The notes below the pieces were generated by a model, which saw only the letters and a list, made by a program, of their open reading frames with translations, had not been told where the DNA came from and ran no database searches. Below, piece by piece: positions 1-13,163 of a stretch of 64,000 nt of DNA. How positions within the stretch are numbered: the stretch's first letter is position 1; each line of letters opens with the position of its first letter. A program made the position numbers and the translations under genes. The stretch comes from Galbula dea (lineage: Eukaryota; Chordata; Aves; Piciformes; Galbulidae): contig VWZX01004666.1 of NCBI GenBank assembly GCA_013399015.1, positions 3,258,156 to 3,322,155 of the forward strand, given 5' to 3'.

Positions 1-745
1 GGCAGAGCAGGCCTGCACTGCTAAGGGTGCTGTGTGATGGCATGGGTGATGGGGACGGGGTTGTCCAAGTATGGGATCCATCAGCTGCCCTGCTGGGCCT
101 CACCAGGCTCCCTGACAAACCCAGGAGGTTTTTTCCAGGAGCTAGGGAGAACTTTGGAGTTTTCCGGGTCTCCCACTGCCACCTAGTGATCCATTTCCGA
201 CAGCAGATCTGCAGCTCACCCAGATGGTTCCCCTTGGACTAGGAGCCCACCTATGGCTGGTGCTGGGGTGGGGGTCTGCAGTAGGTTCCTACACCCCCAA
301 AACAAGCCCTACCCTATGCCAAACCGCACCCCTTGGGTAGCTCATTCATATGCTGAGCGATCAGCTAGCCTCTGCAGAAAAAAGTTTGAGATGGGCTCGT
401 GATCCCTCTTGGGACTTTTTTTCTTTTGCAACTTGATTTGCTCTTTTCATAAGCATTTGCTTTGTTTGACTCCAAATGATTTCAGTCATTTCTTTGCCAC
501 AGACACTCCCGGAGGCAGAAGTGAGGGCATGGTGACCCAAGGTGTGGGAGGGTTGGAAACAGGCTCCTCAGGCTCAGCAGGGGGCAAACATGCTGAACCA
601 GCCCTTGAGGCTGAGAAAACATTCACAGGGCTGCACCTTTGGGCACAGCCTTGCCTTCGGGCTGCTGGGAGTCACCCTCTACCCCTGCCTAGCCCTCAAA
701 TACAAAGGAAGCCAAAGCCATGCTCAGGGAAGATCTCCATAAGGC
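1..745. other. non-coding sequence downstream of CYP4 copy A
   Basis: I find no exon, repeat family or RNA gene here. The open frames are short, lack splice-site support and show no recognisable protein family. The stretch lies beyond the candidate polyadenylation signal of the minus-strand P450 copy A, so it is probably intergenic. Confidence 0.5.
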
Positions 746-751
746 TTTATT
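746..751 (-). promoter_or_regulatory. candidate polyadenylation signal of CYP4 copy A
   Basis: The plus strand reads TTTATT, which is AATAAA on the minus strand. It lies about 755 bases downstream of the copy A stop codon, so it would give a 3' UTR of roughly 0.75 kb. It is the best canonical hexamer I noticed downstream of the gene, but no transcript supports it here. Confidence 0.35.
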
Positions 752-1505
752 CTCATTTCAGAGTGAAGAGGAGGACAAGGTTGATCAGGTGTCATTTTGA
801 GGGCGGTGAGTGTTTTCTCCAGGTTGGCTGTTGACATGTCTCTGTGCTGGCTCCTCAGAGCCCTCAAATCAAGGAAGTTCAGCACTGGGGCAGAAAAACC
901 CACTGGCCTTTGTCTCCATAATAGCAGGCATAGTGCCAACCCCAGAATGGATTAGGGGGAATAATTTGGAGGGTGGTGTGTAGGGACATAGCATGACTGA
1001 AGGGAGGAGTGAGCCCTCCTGCCCCAGTGCACCCAGGCTGGAGACAGGAGAGGGACATCGTGGTCAGGTAGTGTCCAGACTTTAGACAGTCATGCAAACC
1101 ATACTAGTATTATTCACTACTGTGGCTGAGCAGGGAGCTGACAGTGCTGCAGACACATAGGCAGGTGGCAGGAGTTCCACCAGGCAGTGTGCAAGGGCAG
1201 GTTGGAGGTGAAGTGATGAGTAGGACATGGAGGATGCCTGTAGAGGTGAACGCCGAGGCACAGCCATGCTGCAAAACTCCCGTGGTAGTGCTGTTCCCCG
1301 TGCAAGGATGGAACCTGGAGCTGCTGGGTTTGTTGTGCTTGTGGGGATTTCAGCATATCCCCCTAGCCAGCCATAAGGAAGAAGGTTAATGTGGGAGAGG
1401 TCTGAGGTGGCCAGAGTGAGTCAGTTTGGTGTTACCCTCTTAAACTTCTGGGTGGAGGCTGGTCCTTGAGAAAGTGCTTGCCCCTCACTGTGGTACCCCA
1501 CAGGA

Positions 1506-4500
1506 TCAGTCAATCTTCTTCAGATATAAGTGGATCCCACTGCTGGACCTGAGGATCAGCTGTGGTGTCAAAGTAGGAGGCTTGGACAGGTCGGGGTAGA
1601 GCTTGAAGCGGAGCAGGGTCAGGGCCAGAGCCACCTTCATCTCATTCATGGCAAACTGCTGCCCAATGCAGTTCCTGGGGAGAAGATAAAAAATGCTCCT
1701 ACTGCAGCCTTCATCCCCAACCGCCCCTGAGCTGGCCTTACCCCATGTGTGAGCTGGGGGACCTCCAACTTCTGTGACACAGATGCCACATCCTATCTAG
1801 GAATCTCCTGATGCCACACCAAAACGCAACTGGCTCTGTGGCAGAGTATTGCTGCCTTTTATTAAAAGGCACTGCAAAAAAGATGAGATTGAGACTACTG
1901 AGGCTTACTTCACCAGAAAGTGCTGCATGGATTCAGCTGAAAACCCAGACAGCTCTGAAAAGTAATTCTTAGTTCTTTGTGGAGTATCTCCTCTTGTAAG
2001 TTAGAAAGACCTCAGTATACTGCATCTGTCTATTGATACAGAGTGGGAACCACAGAGACTTGGACCCAGCTTGGCTTTAAGTTGCACTAAATATTCACCT
2101 TTAAACAAGGGAGCCCATGTTTCCCATGTAGGCAACAAAAAATATAAACATCTCCGCAAATCCACAAGAAAAGTGTTGCAACTCTATAGTGACCACAGAG
2201 CTTGGGATGTTGAGAAATACCCTGAAGCTATTGGAGCATGATGGAGACCCTGTTAGAGAAAGCCGGCTTGAGGTGGCCAAGCCAACTTTGCTCATGGGCA
2301 CTGAGGGAGGATTAGCTTCAGGAGCTCAGCTCTGAGCTAGGTGTCCCATGCAAGGCAGCCTATGGGGAAGGACAAGGATGAAGAATCTCCCACCTGGATC
2401 CAGCAGAGAAAGGCAGGAAAGCATGGGAATGCCTCTGTGCTGAGTTCTCTGGAGAAAACCTCAGGGGATCGTAGACCTGAGGGAGCAACAAAGACCATTT
2501 GGTCAGTGTTTGGTCTGATAGGAGCAGCACCAGGTTCTTCCCTAAATTCCCAAGGTAGGACTGGATGTGGCCTCTGCTGTTCCTGGGGGAGCTGTAGCTG
2601 AGAGGCATCTCTCTACAAAACCACTGGGTGCATGAGAAGAGGGCATTGGTATCTGTGTGTGTCTTCTCCTGGGAGATATCCAAATCACCCACTAAAGCAC
2701 CCAAGATGTCTGCATGTGTTTTCCCTTCCGTGGCAGCAACATCAACTTTGACTCCCTCCAGTTCTGAGATGCCTGATCCTGGCTCTCCAGATAGCCACTG
2801 GAGACAGGCAACTGCACACTCTCCTTCAAGTTTCTCAGCTATTTCATTCCTTGAAGCCTTTAAGAGATCAACTTCAAATCACACATTGCCTGAAGGGCTT
2901 GAGTCTTCTCATACCACACCAGGACCTAAGTCTCTCTAGGGAAGTTGAAAGCAGTCTGAGTATCTCTGTGTGACCATAGATGAAGGTGGACTGTTTAACA
3001 CCCTTTCACAACACTTTGTGGTGTTTAAAGACCAGGGTGTTTGGCAACTTAATCGAACTTTGCATTTAGATATGGACTGTTGGAGCAAGAGAGAAAAGAA
3101 AACACATGGCAGGAAGGCACAGGCTGCCTTGTTCAAGGGAAGTGGATATCTGGGCTCAGAGATCACCTTCCTCATGTTATGAAAGAGAAATACCTCAGGG
3201 TCCTTCCACACATCCCGGTTCCTGTGAACAGCAAATATGTTCAGTGCAACATGGCAGCCTGTAGAAGAAAAGTAAGAAGAAGTGCATGAGAAGAGGAAGA
3301 CTCAGAAGTGTTTGTGGGATGCTTTCCCTTTCTGGGCTCTGCACAGGCTGTTGCAGGAGATTTGGCATGGATGATTCCCAGCCTGCCCAGGCAAATCACC
3401 TCCTGAAACCCTCACATGGCAAAAACAACCTCAGAACTGGGCCCCATTTTGCTGGATGAACTTTGCTGGGCCCCATCCCATCAGTGGATGAACTTTCAGT
3501 CTTGGCCAGAATCAACACCCTGCAAGCCCCCTTTGAGTTCTGTGAACACCCCAATGTCCTAGGGCATGTCTTTAGAATCTCTCTAGCCACCCTTCTGTGA
3601 GAAGTGCCTTGTACAGACCTTTGGAGAAAGAAGAGAGGCTGAAAGCCCCACCAGCCACTCCGCACAGCAGCTCTAGAAAGAATGTCTCACTTGTCACAGA
3701 CAGCAGCATGAAGGATGAACAAAGTCAACAGACCTGCTGGCAAGCTGCGTCCATCGAAAAATGTGACGGGTTTAGAGAGGAGTCGGGACACGGAAGGAAC
3801 TGGTGGGAACAGGCGCAAGCTCTCTTTGATGCACATTGTGGTGTAAGTCATTTTCCCAAGGTCCTCCCTGAAAGCAAACCATGGGGTCAGGCTGTGTTTC
3901 AGTGATAGCAATGAGGACACTGGCAGTGGGTGGACTGGCCCGTCATGTCTCATGTTGGGGTTTCTCCTTCTCCTAGTCCTCCCTTTGCTGCCAACATTGT
4001 TATGTGAAAAGCAGAATGCCCCACTGCAGATGCAGTATAAAGTGGATGAAGTTCCTTTCCCAGGATGAATGAAGAGAGTTCAAAGGAATAAAAAATCCTA
4101 GCTCACCACTCAATGGTATCTCGATCTCCCAAGATCTCCTGGATCTCCTCCCTGCACTGTTGCTGGTAGTCTGGGTGTAATGCCAGGCAATAGAAGAGCC
4201 AGGAGATCCCACTGGCTGTGGTATCGTGACCCTCAAACATGAACGTGTCCACCTCAGCACGCAGGTCCTCATCAGATAGCCCAACTTCATTTGCATCCTA
4301 ACAAAGAGGAGAGCATATCATTCTCAAGCACACATTAATTGGACTTGCTCCTTTGGGTATACAAGTGACCCCAGATGCTGATGAAGAAGGGCCCATTTTT
4401 TTGTCTCTAGTATCAACCTGTACATCAGGAAGTAAGCCAGTAGAAAATACATCCAATACACACGAGAACAGTCAAACCCCCTGATTGTTGACTGCACACA

Positions 4501-7500
4501 ACAGAGCTACAGAGTTGGGCTTTAGTGGGATACTAGATCCCAGCCCTTCAGAAGGACAGCCTATTTGATCCTCTACTAAAGGTCCCTGTTGTGTTTTTCA
4601 GATCAAGACACAAAAGAAGGCAGTGGCTCTAGAAAGACAGAGTGAACACAGAGTGTCTTCTTCCTGAATGACAAATGGCAGCTTCTGCCCAGAGTATCTG
4701 AAAATGTCTGTGAAAGAAAAACTAAAGAAGGTAAGAAACAAAATCTCTTGTAAAGACTACAGCTAAGGTAGTCCCCTTGTAATCTTTTCAAAGATCTCAT
4801 TCTTCTCTGGTTTCTGGCAGGTCACTTATTTTAAATTATTAATGTGCTCAATCAAAATGAACAAGGAAGATGAAAGTCTGTCCAAGATGTTTATGTTCAG
4901 TCAGTGCATCTCACACATTTGTATTTCCTTCCCTTTCAATCTACCTTTTCCTGAGCTAGGAAATCTGGACTGGGGAAGCTGTTGCCAGCAACACCAGCTA
5001 AGAGTGGTGAGCTCCCTGCTGGTGCATCCTTCATGCCATTCAGGTATGTTCTTTGGCATTTTGTAGAGTTATTTTAAACATTCACCTTGCTGCAAAGAAG
5101 AATGTCCAGAAAATCCAGGTGTCTCTTCTTCTGGATCTTGTCAAGTTCCTTCTCATTGGAGAGAAACATCTTTCTTTCTTTTATTACTTTATCTGCATAG
5201 AGCAATGTTCAGTTAAGATATGTCCTACCATTCCAGAGACCTCATGTACTTGTTGGCTCTGTCAGCAGCTTGGACTCTGTTTGACATGTAACCCTCTCTC
5301 CAGTGCATGCTGTGACCCCATTCCAAGCTGCTCCAGATGCAAGTAAGAGACAACTTCAGCTGTGAGACAGGGCTGGGGAGAAATACCTGTGTGGGTGTGA
5401 GCCAGCTTGCAGGCTTCCTGAAACTTGTGGCCATTGCGAGTCAAGTCATAGAAGACATCCTTGAAAGAAAAATTCCGAATTCTATCACCCATGAGGTAGC
5501 TCAGGTCATAAACAGCTCTGATATAATAGTCTGAGTTGCTGTAAGAAGACCAAGGTTAAAGCTGGTGTTAGCAACATAAGTAGAGAAACAGGAGCACTTG
5601 CTTTCCCAGAATTTGAAAGCTTCAGCCTTGTCCAGCTTCCCCTCTCCTAGGCCCTAGGTCCTGCAGCCCACAACAGCATGCCACAACATTCAGGCACTGA
5701 CCTCTCAGTCTGACAGTTGCTATTATAACTGAAGGCACATTTCATGATGCTGTCCAGCGTCATCAAGCTGACGTCTTGAAAGAGCTCCACGGACATCCTC
5801 TCTGTGTTCTTCTTTTCCCATTTATCCTGGAGGTGGAGAGAGGAGTAAGGAAGGACAGAATATCAGGTCATATGACCAGCTCAGACTACTCAGTCCATGA
5901 TCAGGTCATATTTTCTTGTCCCTCCTCCCAGACCCACACTGCTGATTAATTCCTTTTCTGCAAGCAGAGGCTCCAGTTCACTATAGTCTCTGTGACTGTA
6001 ATCAAACTTCTCAGTGCATTTCTTTTTCTAGGTTTACCATTACTGAGCTAGGAAAGAACATTCTAGCAGTGGCTGATTTTATTGTCAAGCAGATAAAAGA
6101 ATAAGTGCAATAGCCAGAGGAAGGTGAAGGGAGCAATTTCAGAACTTCAAAACTACCCAAAGTGTCCTGTGAACCTTTAGGAACCATCTAAGCCCAGTCT
6201 CTTTCCCAGAACTTATTATTTTTGCTGGTGCACACCTGAAAGGTTAAAGTAGCAAGAGTGGTAATTCTTACCAGCATCACTTTGACTGAGTCTGACATTA
6301 GGGCCACATAAGATTTCAGCACATCATAATGGAAGGCTGGGGTGAGCAGCTTCCGATGCTGGAACCATTTGGTTCCACTCAAGACCAACAGCCCCTTTCC
6401 TGGAGACACAAACAGCAAAGGTGCAATGAATTTTTCCAGATTCTGATCACAGCTCTGACAGCCTTACTTCAGCATTTGGCCAAACACAGGCTAATGTGCA
6501 GGATTTGGGAGAAGGAAGAATTGGTGGTGGAGCATTTTCTCCAGCCCCTCTGAGGCCCTTCCCACCAGCACTCTTTGGATGGAGGAAAAGCATGCCCACA
6601 CTTTCTTCACTGCAACCATCTGCGCAAACTTAATCTACCTTGAAACCAACCCCATGGTGGCAGAGGCACAGGACTTGCTCTCTCTGATGGGATTTTGTGC
6701 CCCAAATTAAGTACTTGAATGCCTTTTACAGTACATGATGAGGGTTGTTGGCAGGACCCTGGAGGACTACCTCGAAGCTGTGTGCAAGCCATGAACCTTC
6801 TTCTTCTTGATGTGTCTCACCTCAGTTAACCACAGCAGCATTCACTCCCTGAGCAAACTGACTGTTTGTGAAAGCCAGGGTGTGAGACTCAAGGCAAAGC
6901 CACCTGATCTGCTTCAGGACTAGGTGAGCACCACTGGTGCTACTGTTGACACTCTAACAAAGCCTCTCATTTGCAAGCTCTAGTTTTAGAATGGAAGAAA
7001 GAAAAATAAAGAAAGGCAAGAGAGAAGCTGCTGAAATGTGCAATATGGCTGAAAGGGATAATGGAAGAGAATGACTTGCCTATCCAGGGAACGACGAATT
7101 TGTAGGGTACATCAGGCTTACGATCTGTAAAATAAAATAGGCACAAGAACAGGATGAATAGTTAATGGCTTCAAAATGATGAAAAATAAAATCCAGGATA
7201 AATTGACATTATAGCTTATCTTCTAAATCATAGTGTAGAATTAGTTTAATTTCAATATGTAACAACTCTAACACCAAAGGTAGAGTTTAAAAGTGATCTA
7301 CAAATATGACCTTAGTAAACTTGAGAAAACCAGAGAAAAATGTAACAAAATTTGTGTGTGGAGAAGAAAAGGCTGCAGCAAAGCTCAAAGTTGAGAACAA
7401 TGGATGGCAATAACTGGAGATGTCCATGTATGCACCACTCACAGGCATCGTGCTCCACAGAAAGAAGCAGAGGAGAAGACTCAAGATGTCTTCTGGGTGT

Positions 7501-8973
7501 CATTGCAATGCCAGCTTACCTATGTTAATGGGTTTACTGGGAAATACAGATATTTTGGTGATATATGCCATAGGAAACAGTAAGACCAAAGTTAATGGAG
7601 ACAGTGAACTGTGAGGAACAGGCACATGGTCACTGTTTATCATGAGAATACAAACTGCTCCGTGAAACACGGAGCAGGCTGGGAGTTTGTGAAGGAGAAC
7701 AAAGGAAGATTTGAAATAGCTATGAAGGAAGCCAGCAGAGGGGATGACTCTAGGCAAGTTTCCCATTATTGCCTCCATAGGGAAGTGTCTAGGATGTGAC
7801 TTCACAAAACCAGTTGTAGACACTTACCCGTTTGGCCAAGTATGGTTTTGGCATATTCAGGATGGTGGATTACTAGAGAGGGCAGGACTGGTCCAAGCCA
7901 TCTGGGAAATGCATAAGGATATTCTTCTCCCCATGATACCAACTGATTTAACATTTTATCAACCTTTATCTGCAATGACAGTTAGGCAGGGACTGAATTC
8001 AGGCAGAAAAAGATAGATGTGCCAGGCAGAGCAGAGGCTAAACTTGCCCTCTCATGGAAATGCCTTCTCATGGAAATCACATGCAAGACATTCCCTCCTA
8101 GGGAATGAGGACAGCATGGGAGGACTTCCTCCAGGAGGGCTTTCCATGCAGCAAGTGGATTAGGTGGTAGGCATGGCAAAGTGATTATTCACAGGTGGCT
8201 AAGCAGCCTGAGCACCGTGTCCCTGCAGCACAAACTAGTTCTATGGACACACTAGGGAGCTACAGCTGTCCTGAGCCACACCAAGATGCCCAGGGAAGAG
8301 GCATGGGGGACCAAGGCTCCTATAGCCCTGTTGTCTAAATTCACCAGTGCAAGATGTGCATGACACATGAAAGCAAAAACATCTGCTCTGTAGAAATGAA
8401 AATGCCTGCAATAAAATGCTCTGCTTTTGTGGCCATGTCTTCCTAAGTGGTAGAAGGTTTAATGCAGAAAAGAGACATTTTATAGTTACTTGGATTTAAA
8501 TAACTTAATGAAAGACCTAGTAATGACCAAACTCCATGTTTAAGCACATGATCCCAAGCAATGTAGCTCTGCTTTTTACCAAAATGATCGCCATCTCATA
8601 TCCAGGTACCCCTTCTGCCTGCCCTGAAAAAGTCTTGCCCCTTAATGTGCAAAGAGATCCCCTCCTGTAGGAAGAAACATGAGCAGAGGACATGCACACC
8701 CCATCTGGTGCCCCTTCCCATCCTGACAGACATCTTTCACAGTTGTTGGGATAAACTCAACCAAATTGAGCCCAGCCTCCTCCTTACCAGGTGATTGTGG
8801 CCATAGAGCCAGTGTTTCCGTGGACCAGGGAATGCCTCCATAGCTTTAATGACTTTCTTCCTCTCCTGGTAGAACTGGGCCACCTTCAGCAGCACAAAGA
8901 TGACACCAAGCACCACACACAGCTGCAAAACGACAGCAGAAGGTCTGGCTATGTTGTCCAACAAAGACACCAT
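1506..8973 (-). CDS. CYP4B1-like: CYP4-family cytochrome P450, copy A (complete, 12 exons)
   Basis: Exons in transcript order: 8973-8788, 7969-7828, 7124-7080, 6399-6272, 5826-5702, 5538-5387, 5192-5086, 4297-4107, 3867-3734, 3258-3194, 2476-2394, 1674-1506. They join in frame to 508 codons plus a stop. The N-terminus has a hydrophobic anchor (about residues 12-32) and a proline hinge ending HWLYGH, as expected for an ER-membrane P450. The I-helix motif FMFEGHDTTASG carries E317, the glutamate that links covalently to heme in many CYP4 enzymes. The K-helix ExxR is E374-R377 and the heme loop FSAGSRNCIG supplies ligand C455. The family hydroxylates fatty acids at the omega end and some xenobiotics. 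The sequence shares features of CYP4A and CYP4B; the symbol follows human synteny, where CYP4B1 adjoins EFCAB14. All introns are GT-AG except intron 3, which has a GC donor. No lesion is seen. The start is the first ATG before the anchor. Confidence 0.93.
7655..7677. repeat. perfect 10-bp inverted repeat, 3-nt loop
   Basis: Arms 7655-7664 and 7668-7677 are exact reverse complements, with the loop AAA. The element lies in intron 2 of CYP4 copy A. No gene function is implied. Confidence 0.85.
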
Positions 8974-9131
8974 GCTGGCCCTGCGTCTGAGATGCCTGAC
9001 ACAGCCTTCTCCTTCCTGCTCCTCTTCTGTTCCTCCTATGCCTGCACCTGATGAGGAGGTAGGTGTAAGTAAAAATCCTCTCCCTCTTCCTCTACTGGAG
9101 CTGAACCTGGTGAAGCACTGCTAGCAGCAAT

Positions 9132-9266
9132 CTATAAGAGCAGGATCATCATAGTAAACAATGCGTCAGCTTGACTGGCAACCTGATTGCCTGTTGCTCC
9201 TTCTCAGCCTTTGACCTGTTTTCAGCAATCTGTGGATGGACAGAGGAGGCTTGTTAACAAACAACC
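9132..9266 (-). promoter_or_regulatory. possible promoter of CYP4 copy A
   Basis: About 160 bases upstream of the copy A start codon the minus strand has a weak TATA-like TTATAG (9132-9138). Just beyond it is TGTTTAC (9160-9154), which matches the FOXA core. Further upstream (9251-9266) is a TTGTTAACAAACAA-type stretch that resembles HNF1 half-site and forkhead sequences. Liver factors of these families commonly drive P450 genes. The assignment is inferred from short motifs only. Confidence 0.25.
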
Positions 9267-9628
9267 AGTACATATTTGCTACTTTCTTTGAAGTCCCATA
9301 CACCACAGCAGCGAGTTGAAAACACTTGCGGTCATCCGTGTTCAGGTGGGTGAAGCCATATCAGGGAGGAGGTGAGAGGTAGCCAGGCCTGGGCTTTAGC
9401 TGAGCTCTGTGCTGTCTCCAGTCAAACTCAGGTCTGGAAACCATGCATCTATCTGCATAAAGTAAGAAACAAATGGGCCACCTGTGCCCAGCATATAGGC
9501 TCGATGGATCCAGCAGCCTCCAGCTGCAAAGCAGTGCAGTGAGTGGCTGCAACATCACTCAGCACTATTGGACTGTCATTAAGAGAATACACACAACCCC
9601 ATCAGCACACAAGGGAGTACAGCCCTGT

Positions 9629-9658
9629 TCTCCAAGAGGTCTTACCACCTCTTGGAGA
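9629..9658. repeat. perfect 12-bp inverted repeat, 6-nt loop
   Basis: Arms 9629-9640 and 9647-9658 are exact reverse complements around the 6-base loop CTTACC. It sits directly beside the duplicated repeat that follows and may belong to the same old mobile element. Confidence 0.85.
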
Positions 9659-9677
9659 GGTGTTGTACCTTTAAATT

Positions 9678-9897
9678 GTTGTAAGCCAGGATATAAGTTA
9701 CACATTATGGGAATTACTACAGCAAGAATCCCTTGTTGCTAGCTAGGCTAAGAGCAAGGGAAGGAGTTCACTGCAATGTTAAACCCTGTAATCTGGCCCA
9801 AAGGGACCAGGAGAGGTGATTGTAGTGGAAATAACTTTAAACAGTTGTTACCCATGATCTGAGTTGCATGTTATAGAAATCACTATAACAAGAACCA
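9678..9897. repeat. diverged duplicated repeat, possibly ERV/LTR-derived
   Basis: Two related segments of about 54 bases, 9678-9731 and 9844-9897, both follow the pattern GTTGT(A/T)A...AGTT(A/G)CA...TTAT..(G/A)AA(T/A)..ACTA..(A/G)CAAGAA. They are in direct orientation about 166 bases apart. The style resembles internal repeats of avian endogenous retrovirus sequences, but I cannot name a family and the ends are not defined. Confidence 0.35.
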
Positions 9898-12058
9898 CTC
9901 AAAACAGTGGTGGACAAGTCCTAGAAGTAGTGTAAATGCAGCAGCAACCTGACCTGAACTGGCTTTGGCACTCAATAACTCTACACAGCATACCGTCTCT
10001 TCTGTCCGTAATAGATGGGGCTCAAAGTCATGGACTAAATGAACTCGATGGACACTTTGTGGACATTTGGACATTTTGTGCCATTTTATGTACATTTTAC
10101 AGGACTGATCCATAGACTAAGGGAGTGATATCAGTGTATTACAACAAACAGGTTGGCTTCTAGGCATATTGAGAAGAAGAGGATCCCCAGATATGCTGAA
10201 ACCTTTTCCCATTTGAGTGTCAGATTATTATGAGGGTCAAATGAGTTATCAGCTACTGAATTTGGTAGTCTGATGTGCTGCTACATTTTTTCTATTTTGT
10301 ATTTTGCTGGTTTTGCTGCTTCAGCTCTTTGAGCCAGAGCCAGGTAAATCATTACAGCCACATCTGTCAACAATTTTAATATTTGAAGAACACACCGACT
10401 CTCCTTGTGTTGCCTCAGAGAACATCCTTAGCAGGCACTGAACAGCATTAGCTTTTCACCCACTTGGCCATCTTCATGAAACTAAGTGTATCTCCTTATG
10501 CCAAGTCAGCTGGATCCATGCAAAAGTTCAGAGAGTTAAAGTTTGTTCTTTAAGAGGCAGAAGGCTGCAACCTGTCAGCTTAAGCATTTCTTAGGGAAGG
10601 CTTTGGCTGTAGCCCAAGCAAGAGGGACTTAATCTACCATGACAACTTCATACTTCTGAGCAGGAGCACCTGACTCCAGGGTCCTCATAGCCATGGAAGG
10701 TGTAGGAGATTCACCTAGTACTTCTAGCTCTTCCTGTGATCCTCCACCTGTCCTGCAGCACCATGACAATGGGCTTTCCATCAGGAGAGGAAGCAATGCA
10801 GGCTGGTTGGCTGACTGACTAGTTAGCTGATTGGCCAGCTGGCTGGGAAGCGTGTAAGTTGCAGTTGGTTGGGAGGCTCCTGCCTACCTGAGAAGGAGGA
10901 GAAGGATGGACACACTGCATAAGGAGCCACTTTTTATCTGAGCCAGATGTATGGCTCTACCAGCTGCCTTCAAAATATGGAGCTGAACTAAATAGACCAG
11001 GCAGAAGAAGTATGTGAGAAGAGCAATGTTACCATGTAGTTTCTCTTGTAGTAAGATGAGGTCACAGACAGAGTTTGGATAGCTCTGTTGTGCTGCTTTT
11101 GATTAACCTTAATGTTAGGTCCAAGTGGTGTACATTACAAGAGATCTTATTCCCCATTTCCAATTCATCAAGGACTCTTCCCCAAAGCTGTTCCTCCTCC
11201 AGGCTTCTTTCCCCCTTAACCACCTCTAAAATGACATTTAGGCTCTTACAGAGACCCCTCTGTAGGAAATAGTGCATAAACAACTAGGTCCTTTTCTGGC
11301 CTTGCCTGTGACTATGGATGGGAGGGAGGAGAAAGGGAGCTCCATGGAGCTGAGAACATTGGAAGGTCTAATAGCTACTGTGAGTCCCTCATGAAGACCT
11401 GCACCACACTTGTAAATCTTGCAATGTTCTGCAGCTGGGTGCCTTGCAAGGTCCATGTAGGGAAATCAGGGAGAGCTGAGGGTTGAGCCTTTACTCAGCA
11501 ACAATAGAGCTGTTCAGGTGTGTCCTGTGGCATCTGCCCAGTTACCAGACCATCTGATCTGGATCTGGCCAGCACCTTTTATCAACCACCTACCAAAATG
11601 AATCAAAAATCCCCCAAGACCTTACAGGTGGAAGGATCAGGCTAATGCTTGCTGGTGTGGCCTCAGATTAAACTTTCATAACAACACAAAAACTCTCAAT
11701 AGGGACAGAACGCTTGAACAATGAGTTACTGCTCAGGGTGAATTTTTACCTACCTGGCTCTCTGATAGTTTTTTAATAACCAGTAAAAAATGCTGAGCAT
11801 GCAGCCAAGGGGGTATGAGTTGTTTTTAAAGTCAAGTGAAATGTAAAGTATTGAGCTGATGGGAAGGCAGCATAGGGTACAAAGTGGCTAACCTCACATT
11901 TATGGGAATTTGGAGCAAGAATCTGAGCTTGGGTGATAGCAAAACTGAGCACCTAATCCAACCTCCAGCCTCTGCATTTTCTTTTTCACTGGTGAAGGGG
12001 AGAGAAATGTCTTTCTTGCACATTTTATATTATTTTATATTTTATATCTGTTCTCACC

Positions 12059-12190
12059 CCTCATTCCTGGAAGTGTTTAAGGTCAGGTTGGATGGGAGTT
12101 TTTGCAAACCGATCAATCACCTATCGCATGGGGATCGGAACTACATGATTTTTAAGGTCCCTTCCAGCCCAAACCATTCCATGATTTCAG
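12059..12190 (+). mobile_element. CR1 LINE 3' fragment
   Basis: The segment has the usual end of an avian CR1: a TTCCTGGAAGTGTTTAAGG-type start, GGTTGGATGGGA, then TTAAGGTCCCTTCCAGCCC and ACCATTCCATGATTTC. It is truncated at the 5' side, as most CR1 insertions are, and lacks coding capacity. Confidence 0.9.
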
Positions 12191-13073
12191 AGATTTCATG
12201 TCAAAAGGGGCCATGGAACTCTTCAGAACAGCCTGGGGAAGAAACTCAGGGGGTTTTGCAGGGGAAGAAAACATGGAAGTTCAAAAGGGAATGTGAAGTG
12301 GCCACAGAGCTGCAAGTGGAGAAAAGTGAAAAGGGAAAACACTGATCTGGTCATTGTAAGGGAATGGGACAAGGCCAGAAACGGTCTACTTAGCATCCAG
12401 AGAACCTACAGCCCTGTTGCTCCCAGGAGTCCTGTCTGATGTACAGATCCTCTGAAAGAAGATTTCAGCATAAAAAAACAGCCACAGGGGTCTCCTGATA
12501 GCCAGAGAGGTCTCGGGAAGCTGGTAGGGTTAACAGAAGCTTGACTTAAATCCTGGATATCTGAGGCTGGCAAAACTTATGGTATGTGGTAAAGAATACT
12601 TGGAAGGTAGCTAATCATTTGCAAAAAGCCTCTGCACAGTAGGCTAGATGCTGTGGATGTCCACATGATGGCAATGTATGTCATGTCAGGTCAGGCCATA
12701 AATGGGGGGGAAAAACAAAAGACATTACACTGAAGACTTCCCAACCCATACCACAACCATGGACACATCAGGCTGTGGAAGTTGCTTTCAGAGTCTTGGG
12801 GATTTCTGCACCTAATTTAGACACCTGAACAGCAGAAGGAGAGGATGTTCCTCACTGATTTAACTCATACTCTTGACATTCATTGCAGAAGAACTGGTTT
12901 ATTGAGCAGGTGAAATTCAGGTGGCAAATCTTTGTCCCAGACTGTGACCTGTCAGCAGCTGCTTTCCCTGGCTGTGCCTGTGTTAATTTGGGTAGGAAGA
13001 AGAGTCCAGGCCAGTCTGTCTCTGTGTGTTCCTGCAGTGCTTAGTGCTGACAGATGAAATGTAGGTGTAATGC

Positions 13074-13163
13074 CAAAAAAAATTCCAACCAACAACCAAA
13101 AACAAACAACTGCCCGCCAAAAAAAAAAAGACCCCCAAACCACCACACACACACACAAAAATG
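13074..13163. repeat. A/C-rich low-complexity tract
   Basis: An adenine-rich plus strand with interspersed C, including an 11-base A run near 13.12 kb and a short (CA)n run at about 13.14-13.16 kb. It gives spurious lysine/asparagine-rich open frames on one strand and phenylalanine/cysteine-rich ones on the other. Confidence 0.75.
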
